A stretch of DNA of 64,000 nt from Streptomyces sp. V3I8 (GTDB taxonomy: Bacteria > Actinomycetota > Actinomycetes > Streptomycetales > Streptomycetaceae): assembly GCF_030817535.1 (NCBI RefSeq), contig NZ_JAUSZL010000002.1, forward strand, positions 1,302,001 to 1,366,000, written 5' to 3'. A program made the position numbers and the translations under genes. Positions within the stretch are counted from its first letter, which is position 1. Every line of letters starts with the position of its first letter. The notes beneath the pieces are model-generated. The model was not told the DNA's origin. It did no database searches and worked only from the letters and a program-made list of their open reading frames with translations. This document shows positions 1 to 9,021 of the stretch, piece after piece.

Positions 1-1107
1 GCAACGCTTGAAGTCACCTGGCCTGATGACAGCAGCCTTTCGCACTCCTTCCGCGAGAACCGCCTCGCGCATGAAGGGAGCCGCGATCATCACTGCCGCC
101 TCTTCGGCCGCGATCGGCGTGCCCTCGGTCAAGATCTCCGCAGTGAAGCCGATCGTTCTCGCCGGGTAGTTCGGGTCGAACCAGTGGTCAGTCATCCCCG
201 TCCGCTCCCGGAGTTCGTTGGAGACCTCCAGATGAGTGCGCGCGCAGTCCTCCGCCACCCCCGTCACGTGGCCGCGTATCTCGTCCGTGACTCCGGAGGC
301 GAGATCCCAGAGACGGTTGTCCGCCGCGACGCGGCGCCACGCGGAGACGAGTTCGTCACCCTCGCAGATCACCTGATCCGCAGCATCCCGGAACATCGTC
401 ATCGGGTAGGCGTTCGGGATCTGGGAGCTGTTCTGCCCTCGCCCCGTGGTCCTACGCATCTCCTTGGTGACCTCGTTGAGTACCGCGGACAGCGTGCGGG
501 CGGGGTGACGACGGTCGAGTACTCGGGCGAGTGTTCTCGTGAATACACTGCCGTCCTCACCGTAGTGACAGACCTGGCCGGGAGCACAGGCAGCCACCAT
601 CACTTGCGAGCCCTCCGCCGGATAGTGCAGCACTCCTCCTCCACCTCCCTCCGTGGGAAGGCCGGCAGGAGAGTCCCGGCACGCATCGACGAAGAACACC
701 ACGAGTCTCGCGCGACAGTTGCTCAAATCCGGAACCACAGGCACAAGACTGTCCAGGACGAGCTCCCCGCCCTCGCGGAAGGCGTCGCTGGGAACGAGGT
801 AGTCGACACCGTCGGCGCTGACGCCGTGTCCGGAGAAATAGAGGAGCAGCACACTGCCCTCCGCGGCTTCCGCACAGGCCTTCCTGATCGCAGCCCGGAT
901 TCGGCTCCCACTCGGATCCAACGTGTCCGCACCGATCGAATCAACCGAGTAGGAAGATGGTGTCAACGCCGACCGCATCTTCTCCAGATCGTTTCTCACC
1001 ACCTGTGCGATAGGGGAGAATGTCACGTCATCACATTGCGGTACACCGATGAGTAGCGCCTGACGTCGCGTCACCGACCCATGGTACGGAAACTGCCGCT
1101 CAGCCAT
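1..1107 (-). CDS. Caspase-family (peptidase C14-like) protein, C-terminus outside window
   Basis: The ATG at 1107 opens a frame that runs without a stop past the left edge (369 codons visible). Reading leftward, residues 15-22 carry the first strand (RRQALLIG). The catalytic histidine motif FSGHG is near residue 90, and the cysteine motif FFVDACRD is near residue 135. This His/Cys dyad spacing is typical of bacterial metacaspase-like proteases. The visible region after about residue 250 has no recognised domain. Bacterial caspase-like proteins are often effectors of conflict or programmed-death systems, but no partner is visible here, since the next gene on the right is unrelated. The long open frame on the opposite strand is a shadow. 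The family call is firm; the biological role is inference. Confidence 0.8.
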   Translation of the reverse strand, partial: MAERQFPYHGSVTRRQALLIGVPQCDDVTFSPIAQVVRNDLEKMRSALTPSSYSVDSIGADTLDPSGSRIRAAIRKACAEAAEGSVLLLYFSGHGVSADGVDYLVPSDAFREGGELVLDSLVPVVPDLSNCRARLVVFFVDACRDSPAGLPTEGGGGGVLHYPAEGSQVMVAACAPGQVCHYGEDGSVFTRTLARVLDRRHPARTLSAVLNEVTKEMRRTTGRGQNSSQIPNAYPMTMFRDAADQVICEGDELVSAWRRVAADNRLWDLASGVTDEIRGHVTGVAEDCARTHLEVSNELRERTGMTDHWFDPNYPARTIGFTAEILTEGTPIAAEEAAVMIAAPFMREAVLAEGVRKAAVIRPGDFKRC

Positions 1108-1272
1108 CAGCCGATCGGCACAAGCCACTACCACTACCGCCGTCCATCAGGGTTCCGAGCCGTGATCCACCCTGATCTGCTCGGCTGCCCCGGCGCTGTT
1201 CCAGCCCACGACCGCTCTCGAGGACGGCGAGCCGCGCCCTCGTCCTTGCGTTCTGGTTGGATGCCGTCATGA

Positions 1273-1740
1273 GTGACGAAGAGCATCTGGAGCGATGCCG
1301 ACTTCGACTCGATGGGATGGCACGACGGAACCATCCACGGACTCTGCGTGCAGCCGGGAGCCTCCGAGAACTCGCTGCCCCGCCTGTTCCTGGACATCGA
1401 CTACATCGTCCGTTGGGTGCATCCGGTCGCACCTCAGACACACTTCAGCTTCTGGGCCGCGCCGTCCACTCTTGTGTTCGACGACGTTTGGGACATCGAG
1501 GGCAGCCTCGACTTCAAGGGAATGGCCTTGAGTCTCGACATCGACCATCTTCGACGCTCGCTCCCGCAGGACAGTCGTGGCGGCCCGCGCTGGCACGTCG
1601 AAGGCCACTCCTTCGACCTCACGTTCCGAGCCACAGGATTCCATCAGTACCTGCGGCGGGCTCCCCAGTACGCGCAGCGGCTTGCCCTCCCGCACAGCGA
1701 GCGCGGAGGGGTCTCGTTTACGGAGAGCGCCTTCACCTGA
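1273..1740 (+). CDS. Conserved-looking hypothetical protein, 155 aa
   Basis: This is a GTG-initiated 155-residue soluble protein with normal amino-acid composition and codon bias. It has an early Asp/Trp/His-rich segment (SDADFDSMGWHD), no signal peptide and no membrane segment. A GTG start at 1273 is preferred over the ATG at 1257, which belongs to another frame and gives an Arg-rich translation. I do not recognise the family. The gene stands alone, divergent from the caspase-like gene. Confidence 0.55.
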   Translation: MTKSIWSDADFDSMGWHDGTIHGLCVQPGASENSLPRLFLDIDYIVRWVHPVAPQTHFSFWAAPSTLVFDDVWDIEGSLDFKGMALSLDIDHLRRSLPQDSRGGPRWHVEGHSFDLTFRATGFHQYLRRAPQYAQRLALPHSERGGVSFTESAFT

Positions 1741-1869
1741 ACCACTCCACATGCCCACCCTGCCGAAAGCGGGCCGTACTGATCTCCATGCGACGTCCGT
1801 GACATTCCACCGTTTCCGCGGTGGAACGTCACCAGGGGTGCAGGTCAGGCGTACAGCCTCACGGAGTAC

Positions 1870-2455
1870 GTCGGCGTAAGGCTTATCCACAATCCCGTTC
1901 CGCAAGGTGTAGCCGCCGACGAGGTTCTGCACGTTGTACGTCCCGTTAGTAGTAGAAGCCGCACGGCTTCGGGTGGTTGGGGCTCCCGTCCCAGATGTCG
2001 CCCTTGTAGATGCAGACACGACCGAAGCTGCAGGTGTCGGTCCGCGTGGTGGGCGCCGTCGTGAGGCGGGAACGCGGATGACGCGGCATTTGCGGGGAGC
2101 GGTAGGGCGGACGCGGTCGTGGACGCAGCGACAGCGGCGGGCACGGCCAGCCCCAGACAGGCGAACAGACCTCACATGCCTGGAAGCGCCCGGTCGCGGC
2201 ATCGGTGAGCGGGCTGGAATTGCCGTCCACAGCAAGGCGCGTATTGCTCAGGCGCTGTTGAGACAGCGTTGCGCCTCTGTCACCGCCACCCCTTTGGATC
2301 CCAACTTGATCAGTGGGAACTGCATGGACGACCGCAACCACCGCCGTCCATGAGGCTGTGGGTCCGGGTACGGCAGCAGCCGTCCGCGTGACGAGTCCTG
2401 TCAGCAGGAGAGCCGCGGTGACGACTACTGCGATCGTGTTCCTCCGGTGGCGCAC
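1870..2455 (-). pseudogene. Decayed secreted protein (signal peptide, peptidoglycan-binding-like and I36-like parts)
   Basis: The GTG at 2455 follows AAAGGA at good spacing and begins a signal peptide (MRHRRNTIAVVVTAALLL, cleavage near TAAA). Further on, the recognisable pieces lie in different frames. A peptidoglycan-binding-domain-like segment (IKLGSKGVAVTEAQRCLN) is in one frame, and its continuation (LAVDGNSSPLTDAATGRFQA) is in another. A Cys-rich segment (CSFGRVCIYKGDIW) resembles peptidase-inhibitor I36 proteins and stops at a TAA near 1946. The plausible continuation TNGTYNVQNLVGGYTLRN is again one frame over. At least three frame changes argue for a pseudogene, or much less likely a cluster of sequencing errors. 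The family assignment is tentative. Confidence 0.45.
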
Positions 2456-2801
2456 GGCTGTCCTTTCCTCGCGTACCTGTGTCATGCCTACGACGGATCG
2501 ATCGGGAATCGACCGGAAGTCCGGTCCGGCTGTCCGCCTCAAGGAGTAGCGGAAGCACCGTTATTCGCTTTCGAGGAAGGGCACACAACAAACAACTTCC
2601 GAAAAATGCGCTGCCGTCGCCGCTCGACGACGCCGGTCGGCGGCGGGCCGCCGAGCGTGGCACCGGTCGACTCACACACCACCGCGGGCGTGCCTCCCGA
2701 TCCTGTCGTTCACCTGTCGATGAACTTTCAAGTGGCTATCGATCCGGGCTCGGCGGGGCCTCGGCCATGATGTGATCGGCGAGGTGAAGCACTATGGGCA
2801 C
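2456..2801. other. Intergenic stretch without a recognisable gene
   Basis: This stretch lies between the decayed secreted protein and the response-regulator remnant. Open frames here have Arg/Pro-rich, non-coding-like translations. I see no hairpin, tRNA or clear promoter that I can defend. Confidence 0.4.
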
Positions 2802-2933
2802 GTGGAAAAAGTACGACTTCTCGTCGTGAGCGATGATCCGCCCCTCGCCATGAGCGGCAGGGACGGAACGTGCCTCGACCGCTCCGTGCAAGCGCAAGGC
2901 GTCGGATACGTGGTCCGGCAGGCCGGCGCGTGA
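2802..2933 (+). pseudogene. Response-regulator remnant: N-terminus fused to extreme C-terminus by internal deletion
   Basis: The GTG at 2802 opens a 43-codon frame. The first residues (VEKVRLLVVSDDPPLA) match the receiver-domain start of OmpR-family regulators (strand beta-1 plus the acidic pair). The last residues (GVGYVVRQAGA) match the characteristic wing end of the OmpR DNA-binding domain. The roughly 200 residues normally in between are absent. The stop TGA overlaps the GTG start of the histidine kinase (GTGA), so the original operon arrangement is preserved. This is the footprint of a large in-frame internal deletion; the peptide cannot act as a response regulator. Confidence 0.7.
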
Positions 2934-4373
2934 CCGGCCGGCTCCGCGGCACGTACCGCAGGCTGCGGCTCGGCACCCGGCTCGCGCTGGGCATCGGCGT
3001 CCTCGCGCTGGTCGTCTTCGCCGGGGTCGGCACCGCGCTGTCGGCGTACATGCGGGACTACCTGGAGCACCAGCTCAACAACCAGATGAAGCTGGTCCAG
3101 GTCACCCAGTCCAAGGACGCCCAGGCGCACGGCACGGTGGAGCGCAGGCCGTACTACGGCTGGTTCACCGCCGTGTACGACGTCTCGGGCGACACCGCCG
3201 TCCTGCGCAGGCCCAGTGACGTGCCCAAGGACACCGTCCAGTTCACCGCCTTCGCCGAGTCGCTGGCCCGGGCGGGGTCGACGGAGATGTCCCACACCAC
3301 GCGTATCGAGGACGAGGGCGCGTACCGGCTGCGCGCCTGCAAGATCGGCGACGGCGTGGTCCTGGTCACCGCGGCGCCCCTGGAGGACATCGAGAAGACC
3401 ATGGACCAGCTGGTCACGGTCCAGGTCGTCGCGTTCGCCCTGGCGCTGCTCGGGCTCGTGGTGTTCGGGCGCGCGGTGCTGCGGCGGGGTCTGCGGCCGC
3501 TCAGCGACATGGCGCACACGGCCCGCGGCATCACCTCGCACGACTTCACGGACTCGGCCCGGCTGCCGGTCCGCGCCGACCGCGGCGACGGCGGCCCCGA
3601 GGTCGAGGAGCTGCGCACCGCGTTCAACACGATGCTGGAGCACATCGACGACTCGCTGGCCGTCCGCACGGAGGCCGAGCAGCGGCTGCGCCGCTTCGTC
3701 GCGGACGCCTCGCACGAACTGCGTACGCCCCTGATGTCGGTACGCGGATACGCGGACCTCTTCCAGTACGCGGCGGCCAACGAGCCCGGGGAGCGGGAGC
3801 GGCACCTGGCCCGGCTGCGTGCCGAGGCGGCCCGGATGGGGGTGCTCCTCGACGACCTGCTGCTGCTCGCCCGCCTGGACGCCGCCGAGGTGGAGACACC
3901 GCTGCGGCTGGAGGACGCGGACCTGACCGAGCTGGTGCGGCAGGCGGCGGACGCGTTCCGGGCGAGCCGTCCCGGCCACCCGCTGTCCGTCGCGGGCGGG
4001 CCCGGGCCCGGTGCGGCTGCGGCTCGACGTGCTGCGTATCCGACAGGTCCTCGACAACCTCCTCACCAACGCCGCCGTGCACACCCCCGCCGGCACCGAG
4101 GTCGGCGTGGAGGTGTCCGTCGTGTCCGGCGCGGCCGTCGTGCGGGTCACCGACTCCGGTCCCGGTATCCCGGCCGCGGACCAGGAGCGCGTCTTCGACC
4201 GCTTCTACCGCATCGACAAGGCCCGCAGCCGGGACCGCGGCGGCAGCGGCCTGGGCCTGGCGGTGGCCCGCTCGCTGGTGCGGGCCCACGGCGGCGAGAT
4301 CGAGGTACGGAGCCGGCCGGGATCGACGACCTTCACGCTGACCATCGTGCTGCACCACGGCGCGTCCCTGTGA
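2930..4373 (+). pseudogene. OmpR-partner sensor histidine kinase, frameshifted before the ATPase domain
   Basis: The start GTG at 2930 overlaps the stop of the response-regulator remnant. The order is: TM1 near residues 18-38, an extracytoplasmic sensor, TM2 near 165-185, HAMP, and HisKA with the H-box (ASHELRTPL). The reading frame then shifts by one base in the G/C run near 4000-4012. The second frame supplies the N-box (RIRQVLDNLLTNAAVH), G1 (DSGPGIP), F-box (FDRFYRIDKA) and G2 (GSGLGLAVA) and ends at 4373. Translated as it stands, the first frame loses the ATP-binding domain, so the kinase should be inactive unless the shift is a sequencing error. With its cognate regulator deleted, decay is the simpler reading. 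Confidence 0.85.
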
Positions 4374-4467
4374 CGGCGTCGCCGGTGCCCCGGTGTCCCG
4401 GCGCGCCGAAGGCCAGGCGTCCTCGCGGCCTCCGGCGCTGTGGGACGGTCACCTCCTGGTGGGACTC

Positions 4468-6873
4468 CTAGGGAAGAACCCACCTCTGGCTCTGCTGGTT
4501 GAGGCAGGACCACAGATGGGCGGCGGTGCCGTCGTTGCCCGATCCGCCGACCACGTCGAGGCACTTGCCGGACTGCGGGTTGCGCAGGGTGCCGTCGGAC
4601 TGCGGCTGCCAGATCTGGGCCGCGGTGCCGTTGCAGGTCCACAGCTGGACCTTCGTGCCGTCGGCGGTCCCGGAGTTGTCGATGTCCAGGCACTTGCCCA
4701 GGGCCCGCACGGCGCCGGCACCGAGCAGGGACCACTCCTGGGCCGGGGTGCTGTTGCAGGTCCACAGCTGGACCTTGCTCCCGTCGGCCGTGCCGGCGTT
4801 GTCCACGTCCAGGCACTTGCCGTTGACGCCCTTCACCTCTCCGGTGCGCGAGGGCGTGCCGGGGAGCTGGTTCATGGTGTACCAGGCCTCGGTGCTCCAG
4901 AGCTGCTTGCCGTCGGCCGAGCTGAAGGGGCGGGCCGAGCGGACGTGGACGACCCGGTTGGGCTTGAGGCCGGGAACGGCCAGGGTGACCGTCCTGCGGT
5001 CGCCGGAGACGGTGGCCGACTGGACGGTGAGCGTCTCTTCGTCGACCTTGGGACCGCCGTAGTCGACGCGGGGTACGTAGCGCCACTGCTTGACCTTGTA
5101 GCGCGCGGCCAGGCCGGCGGCGGTGTCGGTGGACACGGGCTGGGTGTACTCGAGGGCGAAGCCGCCGGGGACGGCGCGCATCTCGCGGATGTCGAAGGCG
5201 CTGGTGCCGTTCGGTGTCAGTTTCTGCAGGCCGAACTTGAGCTTGCCCTCCTGGCCCCAGTTCCCGTCCGCGCCGAGGCCGCCGGCGTAGAGCGCGCCGT
5301 CGGGGCCGACGCTGATCCGGTTGACACCGGCCTCCAGGCCCTGGGTGAGGCGGAACACGGCCCCCTGGTACTCGCCGTTGACCTTCTCGAGGTATCCGCG
5401 CTGGATGCCGCCGTAGGTCACGTCACCGAACAGCATCTGGCCGGCGAAGGGCCCGTCGTTCAGCTGGAGCGGTGTGCTGGGCGAGTTGGCGATCTCGTTC
5501 TGCGGGAGCCACAGGACCGGCTTGGTCACCCGCTGGGAGTCGAAGGGGCCCACGGGGTTGGTGTAGTGGTTGAAGAAGCGGTCCTGCTTGACCTGGACCA
5601 GCTTCGAGGAGGGCAGCCAGCCGCCCTGGTTGTCGGTGACGAAGATGTCGCCCTCCGGGCCCCACCCGATGCCGTTGGGGGTGCGCAGACCACCGGCGAC
5701 GTAACTGACCGCCCCCGTCGCCCTGTTGACCTTTATCGTGGTGCCGCGGTTCCGGGCGGGCTGCGGATTCGTCGTCGCTCCGCCGTAGTTGATGGACACG
5801 GACAGGTTCAGGTAGAAGAACCCGTCCTTGTACAGCAGGCCGAAGGCGAATTCGTGGAAGTTGCCGCCGTAGGGCCAGGTGGCGACCCGCCGGTAGGTGT
5901 CGGTGACCTCGTCGCCGTTGGTGTCGCCGAGCTCGGTCAGCTCGTGCTTCTGCGACACGTACAGCTTGCCGTCCACGTACTTGATGCCCATGGGTTCCTT
6001 GAGCCCCGAGGCCACCTTCTTGTACGTCACCCTGTCCGGTCCGGTGCTTCCGGTGACATTGCCCAGGAGGTAGACCTCGCCGGTCGTGTTCTCCGAGCCG
6101 CCCCAGGTGGCTACGGCGAGCCTGCCGTCGGGGAGCCAGTCCATGGCGGAGACCTGCGGTTCGAACCCGGCGGGCCGCAGATCGGTCAGGGTGTAGTTCG
6201 GGTGCACTCCGGTCAGCGGCAGCCCGTCGCCCGGTGAGTCACCGGCCAGTTCGCACTCCTTGCGTCCGGGGGCCGTGACCCGGACGACGCCGGCGTCCGT
6301 GCTGAGCACCGAGTTGGGCACCACGGCGAAGGCGGCGGCGGAAGGGGGCTTCCACGCCAGGGTGACCTGCTGCCCGCCGTCCCTCTCGAAGTGGTCGATG
6401 CGGATCGAGTGGTACCCGGCCGCCAGGACGACGTCGCCGTCCTTGGGGTCGGCTCCGTGCAGGCCGTCGTGGCTGATGACGAGTTGGTCGTCGATGTACA
6501 GCCGGGAGCCGTCGTCGCTGGTGAGCCGGAAGGTGTGGGTCCCGGCGGCGGAGACGTTCAGGTTGGCGGTGGTCCGCGAGACGAAGTTGGCGCCGAGGCC
6601 GAAGTCCGCGTCGGCGGACCAGTCGATCACCGGCATCAGTTTGTCGATGTTCGGGGTCTGCCCGGGCTTGAGGTCGCACAGCTTGTCGAGCGGTACCTGC
6701 ATGTCGAAGACACGCAGCGTGACGCCCGGTTCCTGCGGGGGAAGATCCTCGGCGGACCGGTCGGCCGGTGCGGCCGTGCCGGTGGGGGCGGACAGTGCGA
6801 GTGCCAGGAGCGAGGTGACGAGTGTTGCGGCCAGGCGTCTGCCGAGCCGCTCGGACAACAGCCGTGGATACAC
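4468..6873 (-). CDS. Secreted PA14 / sorbosone-dehydrogenase-like beta-propeller / ricin-B lectin protein
   Basis: This is an 801-residue protein from GTG 6873, which sits behind AGGAGG. The in-frame longer start at 7101 lacks a ribosome site. A signal peptide with an Ala-rich core covers residues 1-35. A PA14-like domain follows (HTFRLTSDDGSRLYIDDQ, roughly 85-190). Next is a long PQQ-type glucose/sorbosone-dehydrogenase-like propeller (DWLPDGRLAVATWGG, GIGWGPEGDIFVTDN, about 230-640). The C-terminus is a ricin-B trefoil with repeated GKCLDVDN / VQLWTCN units ending in QRW. PA14 and ricin-B modules bind carbohydrate; the propeller suggests sugar oxidation or recognition at polysaccharides outside the cell. 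The enzymatic activity is inference. Confidence 0.85.
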   Translation of the reverse strand: MYPRLLSERLGRRLAATLVTSLLALALSAPTGTAAPADRSAEDLPPQEPGVTLRVFDMQVPLDKLCDLKPGQTPNIDKLMPVIDWSADADFGLGANFVSRTTANLNVSAAGTHTFRLTSDDGSRLYIDDQLVISHDGLHGADPKDGDVVLAAGYHSIRIDHFERDGGQQVTLAWKPPSAAAFAVVPNSVLSTDAGVVRVTAPGRKECELAGDSPGDGLPLTGVHPNYTLTDLRPAGFEPQVSAMDWLPDGRLAVATWGGSENTTGEVYLLGNVTGSTGPDRVTYKKVASGLKEPMGIKYVDGKLYVSQKHELTELGDTNGDEVTDTYRRVATWPYGGNFHEFAFGLLYKDGFFYLNLSVSINYGGATTNPQPARNRGTTIKVNRATGAVSYVAGGLRTPNGIGWGPEGDIFVTDNQGGWLPSSKLVQVKQDRFFNHYTNPVGPFDSQRVTKPVLWLPQNEIANSPSTPLQLNDGPFAGQMLFGDVTYGGIQRGYLEKVNGEYQGAVFRLTQGLEAGVNRISVGPDGALYAGGLGADGNWGQEGKLKFGLQKLTPNGTSAFDIREMRAVPGGFALEYTQPVSTDTAAGLAARYKVKQWRYVPRVDYGGPKVDEETLTVQSATVSGDRRTVTLAVPGLKPNRVVHVRSARPFSSADGKQLWSTEAWYTMNQLPGTPSRTGEVKGVNGKCLDVDNAGTADGSKVQLWTCNSTPAQEWSLLGAGAVRALGKCLDIDNSGTADGTKVQLWTCNGTAAQIWQPQSDGTLRNPQSGKCLDVVGGSGNDGTAAHLWSCLNQQSQRWVLP

Positions 6874-7126
6874 GTAGCCTCCTGTTCGCTCCCCGCAGCG
6901 CGGGGAACGCAGATGGACGAGTGGAGAGATCCACCGCTGCCGGTACGCGCCGTCGCACCGGATACGGAGAGTGGCGAACGGGACGCATGAGGTCTCGTGC
7001 GTCGCGACGGACACAGTAGGGACTTTCACCGCAGCCGTCCACACTCTGTCCTCGTTGTGGCGAAAGACCTTCAACTGCCAAGGAATACAAGGCGGTTGCA
7101 CTCATGCCCCGAAAGGCGGCGAAGGC

Positions 7127-7981
7127 TCACGCCGACCGGTAGAGCGCCGCGAGCGACTCGATCACGGCCGGTGCGGCGGGATGCGGGTCGTCCCGCCACC
7201 AGGCGAGCCGCACGGCGATCGGCTCCGCGTCCCGCACGGGCCGGTACACCACCCCCGGCCGCGGGTACTGGTGGGCGGTCGACTCGGCGGTCATCCCCAC
7301 GCACCGCCCGGTGGAGATCGCGGTCAGCCAGTCGTCGATGTCGTGCGTCTCGCGCGTGGCCGGCCTGGCGTCGGGCGGCCACAGCTCCGTCGTGGTGGTC
7401 CCGGTCCGCCGGTCGACGAGCAGCGTGCGTCCGGCGAGGTCGGCGAGCCGTACGGACCGGCGCCGGGCCAGCGGGTCGTCGGCGGCCAGGGCGCACAGCC
7501 GCCGTTCCAGGCCGACGATGGCCGAGTCGAAGCGGCGCTCGTCCAGCGCCCCTCGTACGACGCCCAGTTCGCAGACGCCCTCCGCGAGCCCCGCGGTGGC
7601 GGAGTTGGCGCGCACGAGCTCCAGTTCCGTCCCGGGATGCTTCTCGGCCCACCCGCGCTGGAAGGCCAGGGTGTGGCGGCCCAGCGCCGCCCAGGCGTAC
7701 CCGATGCGCAGGGAGGCCTGTCCCGAGGCGGCCTCCCGCACCAGGCCCTCCACCTCGCCGAGCACCCGCCGGGCGTGCGCCACCACGCGCAGTCCGGTCG
7801 ATGTCGGGGTCACCTGGCGGGAGGTCCGCCGCAACAGCCGTACACCGAGGGCGCGTTCGAGGGACGCCAGGGAGCGGGACACCCCCGCCTGGGAGATACC
7901 GAGGGCGATGGCCGCGTCGGTGAAACCACCCTCGTCGACGATCGCGACAAGACAGCGCAGCTGCCGCAGTTCCAGATCCAT
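7127..7981 (-). CDS. LysR-family transcriptional regulator
   Basis: This is a 284-residue protein from ATG 7981 (MDLELRQLRCLVAIVDEGGF). The upstream in-frame start at 8023 would add 14 atypical residues and overlap the operator. A winged helix-turn-helix covers residues 1-60 (AAIALGISQAGVSRSLASLE). A LysR substrate-binding domain of two Rossmann-like subdomains runs from about 85 to the end. It is divergent from the EamA transporter with a 68-bp gap that holds a LysR-type T-N11-A box, the classic arrangement in which the regulator controls itself and the neighbouring exporter. The effector is unknown. Confidence 0.9.
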   Translation of the reverse strand: MDLELRQLRCLVAIVDEGGFTDAAIALGISQAGVSRSLASLERALGVRLLRRTSRQVTPTSTGLRVVAHARRVLGEVEGLVREAASGQASLRIGYAWAALGRHTLAFQRGWAEKHPGTELELVRANSATAGLAEGVCELGVVRGALDERRFDSAIVGLERRLCALAADDPLARRRSVRLADLAGRTLLVDRRTGTTTTELWPPDARPATRETHDIDDWLTAISTGRCVGMTAESTAHQYPRPGVVYRPVRDAEPIAVRLAWWRDDPHPAAPAVIESLAALYRSA

Positions 7982-8008
7982 GACCCAAGCGTATAGATGG
8001 ACCACCGA

Positions 8009-8023
8009 ATGCATTTTGCGCAT
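8009..8023. promoter_or_regulatory. Candidate LysR box between lysR-type and eamA-type genes
   Basis: ATGC-N7-GCAT forms a perfect dyad with the T-N11-A spacing expected for LysR-family sites. It is centred in the 68-bp divergent intergenic region, so it probably regulates both genes. Confidence 0.6.
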
Positions 8024-8049
8024 GCGGGGGGCGGGCGCAGCATCGCATC

Positions 8050-8955
8050 ATGGACGCAACCCCCGCACCCACGACGGCGCCCGCGCGGCACACTTCCCCG
8101 GCCCCTGCGGAACCCGGGCCGGACGGTCGCCGGCTGCCGGGTCTGCTCGTCCTGGTCGGCAGCGGTCTGTCCAACCAGACCGGCGCCGCGATCGGTTCGC
8201 TGGCCTTCCCCGTCCTGGGCCCGCTCGGCGTCGTCGCGGTCCGCCAGTACGTGGCCGCGGTCGTCCTGCTCGCGGTCGCCAGGCCCCGGCCGCGCTCGTT
8301 CACCCGGCGCCAGTGGGGGCCCGTCCTGCTGCTCGCCCTGGTGTTCGGCACGATGAACCTGTCCCTGTACACCGCCGTCGACCGCATCGGGCTGGGCCTC
8401 GCGGTGACCCTGGAGTTCCTCGGGCCGCTCGCGATCGCGCTGTCCGCCGCGCGCCGGCGGGTGGACGCCTGCTGCGCGCTGGTCGCCGCGGCGGGCGTGG
8501 TCACGCTGATGCGCCCCCGGCCGTCGGCGGACTACCTCGGCATGGGGCTCGGTCTGCTGGCCGCCGCCTGCTGGGCCGCGTACATCCTGCTCAACCGCAC
8601 GGTGGGCCGGCGCGTCCCGGGAGCGCAGGGCTCCGCGGCGGCCGCGGCCGTCTCCGCGCTGATGTTCCTGCCGGTCGGCGTCGTCCTGGTGCTGCGGAAC
8701 CCACCGGCCCCGGCGGCTGTCGGGTACGCCGTCGTCGCCGGCGTCCTGGCCTCCGCGGTGCCGTACCTGGCCGACATGTTCACCCTGCGCCGCGTGCCCG
8801 CCCCGGCCTTCGGCCTCCTCATGAGCGTCAACCCGGTGCTGGCCGGCCTGGTCGGCTGGGTGGTCCTCGGCCAGGACCTCGGGCCGCCGGAGTGGGCCGC
8901 CGTCGGCGCCGTGGTCGCCGCGAACGCGATCGGCGTCCTCACGTCCCGCCGGTGA
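8050..8955 (+). CDS. EamA-family (DMT superfamily) transporter
   Basis: This is a 301-residue integral membrane protein with about ten hydrophobic segments in two repeated halves (the second begins near FLGMGLGLLAAACWAAYILL), typical of EamA/RhtA permeases. The hydrophilic N-terminus (residues 1-30) is Pro/Ala/Thr-rich and probably cytoplasmic. Members export amino acids, threonine/homoserine-type compounds or metabolite analogues. The adjacent divergent LysR regulator supports inducible export. The substrate cannot be read from the sequence. Confidence 0.88.
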   Translation: MDATPAPTTAPARHTSPAPAEPGPDGRRLPGLLVLVGSGLSNQTGAAIGSLAFPVLGPLGVVAVRQYVAAVVLLAVARPRPRSFTRRQWGPVLLLALVFGTMNLSLYTAVDRIGLGLAVTLEFLGPLAIALSAARRRVDACCALVAAAGVVTLMRPRPSADYLGMGLGLLAAACWAAYILLNRTVGRRVPGAQGSAAAAAVSALMFLPVGVVLVLRNPPAPAAVGYAVVAGVLASAVPYLADMFTLRRVPAPAFGLLMSVNPVLAGLVGWVVLGQDLGPPEWAAVGAVVAANAIGVLTSRR

Positions 8956-8962
8956 AAGGACC

Positions 8963-9002
8963 GGGCGTCCGGGTGCGGGCGGTCGCCCGCACCCGGACGC
9001 CC
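8963..9002. terminator. Bidirectional hairpin terminator
   Basis: A perfect 19-bp stem (8963-8981 with 8984-9002) with a 2-nt turn sits exactly between the convergent stops of the EamA gene (8955) and the GH43 gene (9022). Confidence 0.8.
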
Positions 9003-9021
9003 GAGGCGGCCGCGAAGTCGC

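Noticed and set aside
184..1056. 290-aa plus-strand open frame
   Set aside because: It is antisense to the caspase-like gene. The minus strand carries the catalytic motifs and normal composition, while this frame has no recognisable domain.
4000..4020. Programmed frameshift in the histidine kinase
   Set aside because: No slippery heptamer or downstream pseudoknot was evident, and the partner regulator is deleted, so decay or a sequencing error is more likely.
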